From NCBI GenBank assembly GCA_039000515.1, contig JBCFYV010000935.1, positions 57,298,346 to 57,362,345 on the forward strand: a stretch of DNA of 64,000 nt, in the 5' to 3' direction. The notes below the pieces were generated by a model. That model was not told the DNA's origin, searched no databases, and saw nothing but the letters and a program-made list of their open reading frames with translations. Below, piece after piece: positions 22,741 through 33,212 of the stretch. Position 1 is the first letter of the stretch; each line of letters starts with the position of its first letter. A program made the translations under genes and the position numbers. Source of the stretch: Timema cristinae (taxonomy: Eukaryota; Arthropoda; Insecta; Phasmatodea; Timematidae).

Positions 22741-23020
22741 ACCCGCTTCAGTGGCCACATGATCTAAGGCGTCACTCTCGCAATAGACTAGACTGTTGAC
22801 GACGTCAGATCAGGGTTCGAATCCAAATGGGATGTATTGAGGATGATTTTCCCTAAAAAAATTGTACTATCCCTCTATGCAAATGCAGGTACACTTCCTT
22901 CATATTCAACTTTCCTAATCACTAACACATTAGTGTAACTAGTACATGTGCGTATAAATTTGAACAGATAGTAATCAAGATGCGGAGCTAATAAAACGAA
23001 AAAAAAAAAAAAAAAAAAAA
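22741..23020 (+). mobile_element. SINE family A copy with poly(A) tail
   Basis: Head CCCGCTTCAGTGGCCACATG, B box GGTTCGAATCC, and a long A run at 22999-23020. The preserved homopolymer suggests recent insertion. Confidence 0.8.
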
Positions 23021-23750
23021 TTAAGCGCTTGTGTTCAAAGTAGATACACATTTTTCTCTTGAAAAATGGAAAAAATGACGTGATGAATTTAGTTAACAAT
23101 AATACATTCACCATAACGTAAGGGAGAAGGCTGATGAAAGTTAATTTTAATTGAGTGACTTTTATAATCCTTGAAATGAAAAGAAACGCCATTCTGGATT
23201 GAAAAAGAGTCAAAATTTTAAACATTATATCAATACAATCTAACCTACCTTACCTGTGTACCTTTTAACAATGGATGTGGTTGCTCTAATTAATACCTAG
23301 ACGGGGTGAATAATTGAGACTGCACAGTAGGATATATTCGTGCCCTCCACTAGTTGCCCTTTCTACCTAAGCCACAGACAAGGTATAAGCCAGAGCTACA
23401 GCCATCAGGTTAAAATGGCTACACTCCTTCAACACGGGAATTTAAAAAAAAGCACACATTTTAAACATGGTTTCACTGGAGAAAAGGTACAAATATCCCT
23501 ATGAAGTCAATTGGCTGGCTTCCACAAAGAAAGTTTCAGGTAGCAATCCAACCCCCTATTGACCGTATCCTCCTCCACAAAGAGCTCACGCAGACTTTAC
23601 AGTTTTTATCAATGAGAATTGACACTAGCTAACTCCAGTATTGATGGACTCATCCTGGCTCAAAGAACGCAGCAAAACTTCTGTAAAGCTGAGTATCTGG
23701 TGTATACCTTGTCTGTGACCTAGGCCTACATAATACATTTTTATAGTAAT
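23021..23750. other. Stretch upstream of the repeat-protein exon
   Basis: No exon identified. The ORF on the minus strand at 23650-23919 is a shadow of the plus-strand exon. Confidence 0.35.
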
Positions 23751-23765
23751 GTTGTCTTCTTTCAG

Positions 23766-26700
23766 GTACGGACCTTTCCCAAGAGCAGAAGGTTAAACTT
23801 CCTAAACTGGCCACATTTACGATCGTACAAAACTCAGACACAAATATCCCGCATGATAAAGCATCATGGACCACCTTGCTCAAGTCTTCAGAAAGTCGCC
23901 TGCTCCGTTTAGGCCTCACTGAAACTCCTACCTCAACGCCTTCCGATGATATACATAATCATGTTTGGGTAACCTCGCCCAAGTCTTCACATAGTCGCCT
24001 GCACGTTTAGGCCTCACTGAAACTCCTACCACAACGCCTTCCGATGATATACATAATCATGTTTGGGTAACCTCGTCCAAGTCTTCAGACAGTCGCCTGC
24101 TCCATTTAGGCCTCACTGAAACTCCTACCTCAACGCCTTCCGACGATATACATAATCATGTTTGGGTAACCCGTCCAAGTCTTCAGACAGTCGCCTACTC
24201 GTTTAGCCTCACTGAAACTCCTACCTCAACGCCTTCCGATGATTTGCATAAACATACTTGGAATACCTTACAAGGTACGAACGTATTTCTTCCTCTCGTG
24301 GATAGAATATACTCTGATCTGTACAAAGACATCAAATTAACTAATGTCATTTCAGGTAACGATCAAGAAACTTTTCCTAAACATTGTGAGTATTTAAGGA
24401 TGCCGATCAACACCAACAGTACTGTTGCAGGGCTGCCAGTGCATCGTGAAGTAATTATTACAAATTTGTTTCATTTAATAATATCTTATAATTCAAACTC
24501 TACGAGTGCCGAAATACATATCAATCAAGAAGATAGATGTGCCAAATGTAACGGTTCTCTTGATCTAAAATATTTCAAGTTGCTGACTGAAAAACCATCA
24601 AAAGGCGGAGAGCTCGACCAAGAAAACTGCAATCGTCCTGTTGAGTTAAAGAATATTAACTTTACTAAGGCTTGTCTATTGATTAATAAAGCTGACAAGC
24701 AGGAAAATCATTCCATGAAGTCGAAGGACATTAGCAACTTAGATCCCTCTATAGTATTAAATGAGCACTCCAAAAAAGAAAACTGCAACCATGTCATAAA
24801 TAAAAGAAGCATCAACAATGTGGCACCCACCAATCCATTAAATGAGATTTCCAGACATGAAAACTGCAGCCATTCCATAGATCCAAGGAGCATCAACAAT
24901 CTGACGCCCACTAATCCAATAAATGAGCTTTCTAGACATGAAAACTGCAGCCATTCCATAAATCCAAGGAGCATCAACAATCTGACTCCCACTAATCCAG
25001 TAAATGAACTTTCCAGATATGAAAACTGCAGCCATTCCATAAATCCAAGGGGCATCAACAATCTGACTCTCACTAATCCATTGCTCTCCAAACATGAAAA
25101 CTGCAGCCATTTCGTAAATCCAAGGATCATCAACAATCTGACTCCCACTAATCCAGTAAATGAGCTTTCTAGACATGAAAACTGCAGCCATGTCGTAAAT
25201 AAAAGAAGCATCAACAATGTGGCACCCGCCAATCCAATAAATGAACTTTCCAGACATGAAAACTGCAGCCATTTCGTAAATCCAAGGAGCATCAACAATC
25301 TGACTCCCACTAATCCAATAAATGAGCTTTATAGACATGAAAACTGCAGCCATTCCATAAATACAAGGAGCATCAACAATCTGACTCCCACTAATCCAGT
25401 AAATGAACTTTCCAGACATGAAAACTCCAGCCATTCCATAGATCCAAGGAGCATAAACAATCTGACTCCCACTAATCCATTGCTCTCCAAACATGAAAAC
25501 TGCAGCCATTTCGTAAATCCAAGGAGCATCAACAATCTGACTCCCACTAATCCAATAAATGAGCTTTCTAGACATGAAAACTGCAGCCATTCCATAAATC
25601 CAAGGAGCATCAACAATCTAACTTCAACAAATCCAATAAATGAGCTTTCCAGACATGAAAACTGCAGCCATTCCATAACTCCAAGGAGCATCAACAATCT
25701 GACTCCCACTAATCCATTGCTCTCCAAACATGAAAACTGCAGCCATTTCGTAAATCCAAGGAGCATCAACAATCTGACTCCCACTAATCCAGTAAATGAA
25801 CTTTCCAGACATGAAAACTGCAGCCATTTCATAAATCCAAGGAGCATCAACAATATAACTTCCAACAAATCCAATAAATGAGCTTTCCAGACATGAAAAC
25901 TGCAGCCATTCCATAAATCCAAGGAGCATCAACAATCTGACTCCCACTAATCCATTGCTCTCCAAACATGAAAACTGCAGCCATTTCGTAAATCCAAATA
26001 GTATCAACAATCTGACTCCCACTAATCCAGTAAATGAGCTTTCTAAACATGAAAACTGCAGCCATTCCATAAATCCAAGGAGCATCAACAATCTAACTTC
26101 CACAAATCCAATAAATGAGCTTTCCAGACATGAAAACTGCAGCCATTCCATAACTCCAAGGAGCATTAACAATCTGACTCCCACTAATCCATTGCTCTCC
26201 AAACATGAAAACAGCAGCCATTTCGTAAATCCAAATAGTATCAACAATCTGACTCCCACTAATCCAGTAAATGAGCTTTCTAAACATGAAAACTGCAGCC
26301 ATTCCATTAATCCAAGCAGTATCAACAATCGGACTCCCACTAATCCAGTAAATGAGCTTTCTAAACATGAAAACTGCAGCCATTTCGTAAATCCAAGGAG
26401 TATAAACTTTCTGACTCCCACCATTTCAATAAGTGAGCATTCCAAACAAGAAAACCTCAGCCACTACATAAAGGTAAAAAGTATTAAAAATCTGCTTCAC
26501 ACTTATCTAATAAAGAAGCTCTCCAAACAAGACAACTGCAACCATTCTTTAAATTCAAGGAACATCAACAATCAGGCCCATACCAATCCAATAAATAAGC
26601 TCTCCAAACAAGGAAACTGGAGCCATTCCATAAACCCATGGAGCATCAACTATCTCTCTTCCACCATTCCAATAAATGAGCATTCCGAACAAGAAAACCT

Positions 26701-26797
26701 CAGTCGTTTCTCAAAGTTGAGAAGCATCAACGATCTGGCTCCCACAAATCCAATAAATGAGAGCTATAAAAATGAAAATTATTCTTATTCCAAATAG
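23766..26797 (+). CDS. Terminal exon of a repetitive, possibly secreted glycoprotein
   Basis: The exon starts after GTCTTCTTTCAG in phase 1. First come about four repeats of 36 residues (TETPTSTPSDD, HNHVWVTSPKSS). A unique section (about 24250-24760, with AKCNGSLDLKYFKLL) follows. Then come about 26 units of up to 27 residues around HENCSHSINPRSINNLTP and TNPINELSR, decaying towards the end ENYSYSK and a TAG stop at 26795-26797. Each good unit has one Cys and two N-glycosylation sequons (NCS, NLT). Frame breaks: one missing base near 23988, three missing bases (net zero) near 24170-24206, and one extra base near 25862. After those the frame resumes, so the coding character is clear. It is not homologous to anything I recognise. 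Function unknown. Confidence 0.6.
23925..24243. repeat. 108-bp coding tandem repeat
   Basis: About three to four units (36 residues each) around CTCACTGAAACTCCTACC and GATGATATACATAATCATG. Single-base differences between units break the frame. Confidence 0.8.
24760..26760. repeat. 81-bp coding tandem repeat
   Basis: About 26 units of 72-81 bp around CATGAAAACTGCAGCCATTC. Short units lack the codons for INE. Central copies are nearly identical and edge copies diverged, as expected for unequal crossing over. Long minus-strand frames here are shadows. Confidence 0.9.
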
Positions 26798-26831
26798 TCA
26801 GAGGATAGCAACAATTTGTTTGCAATATATC

Positions 26832-26837
26832 AATAAA
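26832..26837 (+). terminator. Poly(A) signal of the repeat-protein gene
   Basis: AATAAA 35 bp after the stop, with a second one near 26870. Confidence 0.5.
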
Positions 26838-26839
26838 TC

Positions 26840-27400
26840 AGTAGTACATTAATGATATTCATACTTATTCAATAAAATTCTGAAAATATTAGCACCCTGA
26901 GCTATAAGCTATTACTCAACAAAGATGTAAACCACATAGAAGTCAGTCGTTTCACAAGACAAGTAAATAATGACTCAATCACTTGGAAAAGTGAGGGAAA
27001 AAACAAGGATAACTTCAGTGCTAGATGACAATCTTTCAATAAACGAAGATGCAAAGCATGAAAGCCGGAATCAACCTTTGAATTCAGAAAAAATGAACTT
27101 CCTGAATACCTTTCCATCGATGTATGTAAACCTTTTGCGTGAAACCCGCAGCCATTCCAAGAAGACATAAGTTTTGGACCTGGCAAATTGTGGTATTTCA
27201 ATAAATGAAGATGCCAATTGGAAGAATTGTATAAATAGCATAGAAACAGAATATTTCATCTCTCTTCCTCTTATATTTTCACACAACGCATATGCACGCT
27301 ATTTAGTGATGGGGACGTACTTAAAGTTACACGAGCAATTCAAGGAGAATGAACAAGAAAGGTTACCACTATGGGACCAGACCTATGTCCACAAGGTGAT
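26840..27400. other. Degenerate tail of the 81-bp repeat
   Basis: Phrases like CAATAAACGAAGATGC and CCGCAGCCATTCC near 26970-27240 resemble decayed repeat units, but frames are short and broken. Confidence 0.4.
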
Positions 27401-27403
27401 CTA

Positions 27404-27985
27404 GGACAACTGGGCTTCGCCATCTGGGCTCCGCCAACCGGGCGCGGCCAACTGGATGGCTAACTGGGTGTCAGGACAACTGGGCGCTAGGTCAACTGGA
27501 CGTTAAAAAAAATCATTTTATTTTTTGATTAACTTTTTTCTAGTGTAATGCAATGCACTTTTTTTAGAATATAAAAAATGTCCCAAATTTTTTCATATAT
27601 TCCTCAATTAAAATTAAAAAGTGATGGGTAAAAACTAAAAATGAACCTTTTTTTAACTAATATTTGTCAGCGCAATATCATATATTTTTCAATTACGTAA
27701 ATATTCATTTTTGGAGTGGTTTGAAAAAATCTTAGTAGAGGAAACTTAAATAATTCATATTTATAAAGTTAACCTAACCTAACTTAACCTAGCTATTAAA
27801 ATGCATTAATACAAGACAAAGAACATTTAAATAAAATATGATGTTGTGCATAATCAAAGAGTGCATTGCATTATGCTAGAAAAAAAAGCAAATTTTTTTA
27901 AAGAAAAAAGTGGGGTTACTTTTAGCACCCAGTTGTCCTTACGCCCAGTAGTCCTGGTACCCAGTCGGTTGCACCCAGTTGTCTG
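27404..27985. mobile_element. Foldback element with tandem motifs in its arms
   Basis: The left arm (27404-27505) repeats GGACAACTGGGC and close variants. The right arm (27915-27985) carries the inverse (GCACCCAGTTGTCC, CGCCCAGTAGTCC). Inside, TAGTGTAATGCAATGCACTT near 27541 pairs inversely with AGTGCATTGCATTATGCTA near 27860. There is no coding capacity. A TTAGG-like run (AACCTAACCTAACTTAACCT) lies near 27773. Confidence 0.65.
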
Positions 27986-27989
27986 GATC

Positions 27990-28858
27990 CGTCCGCAAGG
28001 ACCCAAGTAGCTCATCTAGTTGATTACTATATTTGTAAATTATTTAAAAAATAACTTGCAGTTACGATTATCTTATGTAGAATTATCTGTTGTGATTAAG
28101 GTTTTCCAAGTTTTCCTTGAGTCGTTTCAGGCGAGTACTGAGGGCACAGTTACTGTTACAAAAGTCGTGACCATCTCTTCTTTTGTAATATTATTTCATT
28201 AATAAGCAGCCGTGTTTTGTTTGTAAAATATATACATACGTTTAAATTGTGTTTATAAAATAATATCTACAAAAATCCTATTTGTATATTGAAATTTTTG
28301 TAAAATTGTACACTTCCCGTGTTACATTAATAAATTAAGAATATTGATATGTGTTAGCCATGTTTTATGTAAATAATGTTAAAAGTTTAAAATATACATA
28401 CCAAATAAATTATATATTTATTTCTTCCATAATATTTTGAGTATTTTATTTGTCATACAAAATTGTTTATGTTTGATCCTCAAAATTTTTAACATTTGAA
28501 GAATAAATTATTGATAAAAAAAATTCAACATAAATGTGTATTTTAATCACACATAAAAATTATAGTGAAACAAAAGAAATATAAAGAAGAGAAATTCCCA
28601 AATTAATATTTTTGTAGGTACTTTCCAACGAGCAAGGTTGAGAAATTTAGAATTTAAAGGATTTTTTTAGCATTAACGCGAAGGGAAAATGGGAAACCAA
28701 TTGGAAAAACGGTGCCATGGTGTCCCCCCCCCTCCATTACCCTCTAGAAACCCCCTTCGTGATTTGAGCCAAATACTTTCCGTTATCGGAGGGTATTGAA
28801 AGAAAAGTATTGATACCGTAATCGTATGGAAATTAAAGTATCGATAACAATAGGTATT
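27990..28858. other. AT-rich stretch without genes
   Basis: Nothing recognised. Confidence 0.3.
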
Positions 28859-29450
28859 GACCGCTTTGGTGGACAAATGATCTAAGGCAGGGGTTCCCAA
28901 CTGGTGGTCCCCAAGCCACTTCAGGCCCCATGAAGCCTTCTTTTGAGACCACCGACTTTTCTTGGAAAAGTAATCTACTGTAGTAAATTGATATTTTAGC
29001 CGATAAACGTGAAGTTTTGACTTGAGTGGGAAAAATCCATTAATCTCCAACTGATATTCATTCAGTAATAAATTTAATTGCGCTCTATTTTTATAATAAC
29101 TTGTGTACATGCGTGAGTCCTATTTCCCCTCACCCCCACAGGTGATTATGATGCCACCAGACCTGTGGATTCAATTATGGCCCTCAGGCAGTTTTTAAGT
29201 TGGAAACCCCTATTCTAAGGCGTCACCCTCGTGTTAGACAAGCCTGCTGATGACGGGGAGATCAGGGTTCGAAACCCAGTTGGAGATACTGAGAGTGTTT
29301 TTTTTCACAAATGGTTTCCCACTCTCCTTCTACACAAATGCGAGTAGATTAACCTCTAAAATGCTTCCTTCTTCATCCCTATCCCATTAGAGAAATTATC
29401 ATAAATACTTATAACCTGACCAGGTAGTAAAAGGCATGGATTGAAATAAA
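28859..29450 (+). mobile_element. SINE family A copy, split by a hAT MITE
   Basis: The head (CCGCTTTGGTGGACAAATGA) is separated from the rest (GTCACCCTCGTGTTAGACAA onwards) by the insertion 28889-29213. The tail near 29420-29445 is degenerate. Confidence 0.8.
28889..29213. mobile_element. hAT MITE inserted in a SINE, 8-bp target duplication
   Basis: Left end AGGGGTTCCCAACTGG, right end GTTGGAAACCCCTAT. TCTAAGGC flanks it at 28881-28888 and 29214-29221. The duplicated octamer is part of the SINE A-box region, so the empty site can be read from other SINE copies. Confidence 0.85.
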
Positions 29451-29460
29451 TTAGCAGTAG

Positions 29461-29675
29461 GTACCACCCACTTCATTGGACGAATGTAAGGCGTCATTCT
29501 CGCAATAGATTGGACTGTATATGACCGGGATATCGAGGTTCGCATCCCTGTCGGGTGTAATTAGGGTGATTTTTACTAAATGATATTCCACTCTCCTTCC
29601 AATCGAACGGAAGTACACTTTATATAGATTCAACCTTTCTTATTTCTAACACATTAGTATAATTAGTACATATGT
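29461..29675 (+). mobile_element. SINE family A copy lacking the tail
   Basis: Head CACCCACTTCATTGGACGAA, B box AGGTTCGCATCCC. The sequence stops where the next SINE begins. Confidence 0.65.
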
Positions 29676-29677
29676 GA

Positions 29678-29928
29678 CCCGCCTTGGTAGCCGCATGGTC
29701 TAACGCGCTACTCTCGCAGTAGACTAGACTACAGATGACGGGGAGATCAAGGTTTGAATCTCTGTCGGGTGTTCTAAGGGCGGTTTTTCAAAATAGTTTT
29801 CCACTCTCCCTCCATGCAAATGTGGGTGCACTTCCTATGAATACAAGTTCCCTAATCCCTCAAACCAATACCTTAATTAGTACACAAGAGTATAATCCGA
29901 ACTTGTAGTAAGACGCGGTGACAAAAAC
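29678..29928 (+). mobile_element. SINE family A copy
   Basis: Head CCCGCCTTGGTAGCCGCATG, tail TGTAGTAAGACGCGGTGAC with an A-rich end. Confidence 0.8.
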
Positions 29929-30122
29929 AAACAAACATTTGTTTTGTTTATTTAGTTCCCGGAGAGACACAAAGCTTGACATTTGCACGATAATGTATGG
30001 CGTGATCGTGTTTTGATTTGCGCACAATAAAAGTTGAATGTTATTGGACACGTGACCATGTGTGTTGACTGCAACAGGGTGAGAGAAACAAGAGACAGGA
30101 TCTGTCATCGTCAGTAATCAAG

Positions 30123-30214
30123 ATGACAGTCCAGGGACTATTTATGTTCTTTCTATCTCTCATGTTCTTTCTATCTTCATGTTCTTTACCAGGCTAATCA
30201 GTCAAATTTAACAG
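30123..30214 (+). CDS. Possible signal-peptide exon of gene 1 (frame broken)
   Basis: ATG at 30123 opens a hydrophobic leader (MTVQGLFMFFLSLMFFLSS). In another frame the exon end reads YQANQSNLTG and gives a phase-1 donor (ACAG/GTAATG), as the next exon needs. A short duplication (CTATCTCTCATG versus CTATCTTCATG) causes the one-base mismatch. Position and phase match the signal-peptide exon of gene 2. Confidence 0.4.
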
Positions 30215-30249
30215 GTAATGTTGAATTTCATTTGTTTGAACTAACTCAT

Positions 30250-30870
30250 TTGGGGGTCACTATTCAATCAACTGAGTTTGGATCGCCGACCTAGTTTGGG
30301 TCTCATTATTTAGATCAACTGAGTTTGGGTCTCATTTGTTTGGGTCAACGGAGTTTTGGTATAATTGAGATCAACTGAGTTTGGGTCTCATTGTTTGGGT
30401 CAACGGAGTTTTGGTATAATTGAGATCAACTGAGTTTGGGTATCATTGTTTGGGTCAACGGAGTTTGGGTCTCATTGTTTGGGTCAACTGAGTTTGGGTC
30501 TCATTGTTTGGGTCAACGGAGTTTGGGTATAATTAAATCAACTGAGTTTGGGTCTCATTGCTTAGGTCAACGGAGTTTGGATCTCATTTTTAGTGCCGAC
30601 CTAGTTTGGGTCTCATTATTTAGATCAACTGAGTTTGGGTCTCATTTTATTTATTCAAGCTGAGTTTGGGTCTCTTATTTAGATCAACTGAGTTTGGGTC
30701 TCATTGTTTGCTCAACGAGTTTGGTTTATTTAGATCAACTGAGTTTGGGTCTCATTGTTTGGTCAACGGAGTTTGGATCCCATTTTTAGGCCGGACCGAG
30801 TTTGGGTCAACGGAGTTTGGGTCAACGGTGTTTGGGCCTCATTATTTAGGCCAAGTGATTTTATGCCCAT
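30250..30870. repeat. Intronic minisatellite (GAGTTTGGGTCTCATTG)
   Basis: About 20 units of roughly 28 bp alternate between TCAACTGAGTTTGGG and TCAACGGAGTTTGGG. It lies in the presumed first intron of gene 1. ORFs within it are artefacts. Confidence 0.85.
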
Positions 30871-30982
30871 TGTCCCGTCCCCATTAGTAATAACCTGAAG
30901 GCATAAGTTTGATCCTCACCTGGCGAGTTCTACAATGTATTGTCTCAACGTCTACTAATTAAGTGCGTTTCCACTCCTTCAG

Positions 30983-31169
30983 ATGACGAGTCTAACCCTC
31001 TGACGGAGTCCTTCGTGTACAAGGAGACACAACTGATCCTATTTGCTGAGAAGGTCACGTGGTCTGAAGCAAAATGCCATCTGCCCGTCCTACTCGTCCA
31101 AGCTCGCTGTGATAGATACCATGGACAAGGCTGTCTTCCTGGCAGCCTCATTGGCTGACTCAAACATAC
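30983..31169 (+). CDS. Gene 1, CTLD-1 first half (one frameshift)
   Basis: Acceptor CACTCCTTCAG, donor GTGAGT, phase 1 to 1. The product reads ESFVYKETQLILFAEKVTWS EA and then, after a one-base shift at GCAAAATGCC (31067-31076), AICPSYSSKLAVIDTMDKAV and FLAASLADSNI. It carries the first CTLD cysteine (AIC). Length is 187; 186 would be in frame, so one extra A in the A run explains the break. Confidence 0.75.
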
Positions 31170-31310
31170 GTGAGTTCAAGGTCCTTACTTCATTGGATGA
31201 CTCAAACAATAGTTAGATGGTTCAAGGTCCTTACTTCATTGGATGACTCAAACATACGTGAGTTTAAAGGTCCTTACCTCATTGGCTGACTTAACATACT
31301 TAGGTAAAGG
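31143..31310. repeat. Tandem duplication of exon end plus donor site
   Basis: The unit with TTGGCTGACTCAAACATACG and TGAGTTCAAGGTCCTTAC is present about three times. The first carries the true donor at 31170; a later copy near 31257 keeps an intact ACATACGTGAGT. Confidence 0.8.
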
Positions 31311-31385
31311 TCTTTAGGTCATATTTTCAGTGTGTTATCATAGTAAACTCTCTCTCCAGCGCGTGACCACACTTTGTTGTTCCAG

Positions 31386-31613
31386 AGCACAACGACTACT
31401 GGGTGGGAGGTCGTCAGATCCACGGGATCTGGACGTGGACCGCGTACGATCTGAACATCCCCTTGCACCCAGGGGTGGACAGATTCCCCCCATGGGCGAG
31501 ACTCGCCAAGAGGATCTCCAAGGAGTGCTTGGCCCTCAGCAGACACGGTCACGACGAGCCCTTGTTCGTGGACCTCGACTGTCGCCTCTACAAGCCCTTC
31601 ATCTGCGAGACAA
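31386..31613 (+). CDS. Gene 1, CTLD-1 second half
   Basis: 76 codons, acceptor TTGTTCCAG, donor CAA/GTGAGT, phase 1 to 1. Reads HNDYWVGGRQ, IWTWTAYD, FPPWARLA, ECLALSRHGHDEPLFVDLDC, KPFICET. It supplies the last three CTLD cysteines and the WVGG and FICE motifs. The usual WND before the third cysteine is VDL and there is no EPN/QPD, so calcium-dependent sugar binding is not expected. Best relative: exon 58085-58342 of gene 2. Confidence 0.85.
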
Positions 31614-31734
31614 GTGAGTTCTGTCTGAGAGACTGATGTGATATCGTCTGGAGCAGAGTCTCCCAAACTGCGGTACGTATACCTCCATGGGCACGTGAAG
31701 GATTCCAAAGGGTACGCGACGTTCCAATAAACCA

Positions 31735-32095
31735 CATGCGTCTTACTACCCGTCTGGCATTTGCACTAATCACGCTAATAATTTTAGGGATGAGGAAGAT
31801 TTAACTCAGAGGAAGTGTACCAACATTTCCATGGAGGGAGAGTTGGAAAACCATTTAGGAATACCACCCTCCTCCCACTAATCTATTATTAGCTTAATAT
31901 TAAGTGTAAGGATGAGGATAGGTTTTATTTAGAGAACGTACACCTGCATTTGCGTGGGAAGAGGATGACCACAGTGATACAACATGTGTGGAAAAAATCT
32001 AGTGTATTTGATTTGAAAGTCTAACCTAGACCTGCCATCCACAGATAATTGGGCGCTTGTTGCCTTAAGCTCCACGACCACTGGGTCGGTTATTC
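31735..32095 (-). mobile_element. Two truncated SINE family A copies
   Basis: Inverse tail and body at 31735-31880 (CTTACTACCCGTCTGG) and a second, more degenerate piece to about 32095 (GCCTTAAGCTCCACGACC). They lie in intron 3 of gene 1. Confidence 0.55.
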
Positions 32096-32689
32096 TAGAG
32101 ACGATAATTAAATGAAGTATATAACATTATTTTTCAACTCTTGATATTTTTAGAATTTTTTTATTAGTCCTTAAGTTTAAAAGTCGATTTATTTGGCGAT
32201 ATAGCACAATAATTGAAACCGTGCTTTGTGTCAGTGGTTGTTTGAGGAACTGTGAATGTTTCTAACTAAATAAAAACTTGAAAAATAAGTTTAAATGAAT
32301 GTTTATCTACTTAGGTGGTTAAAAAATATAAAATAGGAGAATATTTGTACAGTCCGAGTTTCATATGAAGTTTTTTTTTAGAAAATACAAACAATTTATT
32401 TTGCCTAAAAATTGATAGTATATCAGCGCTATTTAATAGTTATTGATCATATCTATCAAAAGTGACTGTTCAGAATCATGACTTGCCGTATGATTATGTG
32501 AAAGTAGATCTAGTAATGTTTCTAGATATAAGATAAGATTATTCTTATGAAAATTAGACTGAGATTAAAAATTACTGCATGCTAGACTGCGATCTTTGAG
32601 CCAATCTTTTATTTATCTCCTGAATTGTTTTAATGACTATTGTCAATCCATGTCGAGAAACTGAGAGTTGAAAACCATTTAGGAAAAAC
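32096..32689. other. Intronic AT-rich stretch
   Basis: Nothing coding. 32440-32480 contains a GATCATATCTATCAAAAGTG motif reminiscent of repeats near 17500 and 43250. Confidence 0.3.
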
Positions 32690-32797
32690 CACCCCCATTT
32701 CACCCAACCGAGATTAGAACCTCGATCTCCCCGTCTTCGGCAGTCTAGCTCAACACGACAAGCGCGTTAGCCAACTACGCCACCGAGGCGGGTAAAA
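32690..32797 (-). mobile_element. SINE family A variant head, partial
   Basis: Inverse of the head seen at 19460 (GCGTTAGCCAACTACGCCAC, then CGAGGCGGGT). Confidence 0.7.
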
Positions 32798-32825
32798 AAC
32801 TGAGAGTGAAAGAGAATACGCGCCA

Positions 32826-33110
32826 GGTCCTTATATCGATACTTGTTGATGATTTGATATAGAGAATGTCCTGACGTACGCTGCCCCTGAGCCTGTGCAG
32901 TCAAGATGGCTGCGAGAGGACGGTAGCACTTATGTCCTGTACCACGGGCGAATGCCCTGGCAGGATATCAGGTCCTTATGTCGGCACTTGTTAATGATAG
33001 AATGTCTTGTACAGGTGTGAGCACGCTTCCCCACAAGCCCGTGCCGTCAAGATGGCTGCGACAGGACGGTAGCACTTATGTCCTGTACCACGGGCGAGTA
33101 TCCTGGCAAG
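32826..33110. repeat. Partial exon duplication before CTLD-2
   Basis: Two units of about 144 bp. The second contains the real exon start. The first (32890-32969) carries a decayed copy of the same coding start (CAAGATGGCTGCGAGAGGAC, then TATGTCCTGTACCACGGGCG). Confidence 0.8.
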
Positions 33111-33212
33111 ACGCGGTGTCTTTCTGTCGGGAGCAGGACAGTCGTCTGGGCGTGGTGAAAAGCTTGGGGGTGGCTCAGGCGATATCCCAGGCCATGACGC
33201 ACACAAGACCAG
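33015..33212 (+). CDS. Gene 1, CTLD-2 first half
   Basis: 66 codons in frame, acceptor CTTGTACAG, donor CCAG/GTGCAT, phase 1 to 1. Reads VPSRWLRQDGSTYVLYHGRV, SWQDAVSFCREQDSRLGVV, AQAISQAMTHTRP. One cysteine (SFC). Exactly the length of gene 2 exon 59373-59570, which also has ILYHGRLSWEGAVAFCR. Confidence 0.88.

Noticed and set aside
24708..26445. Minus-strand ORFs of 200-273 codons
   Set aside because: Shadows of the 81-bp coding repeat; the plus strand has the splice acceptor, unique segment, stop and poly(A) signal.
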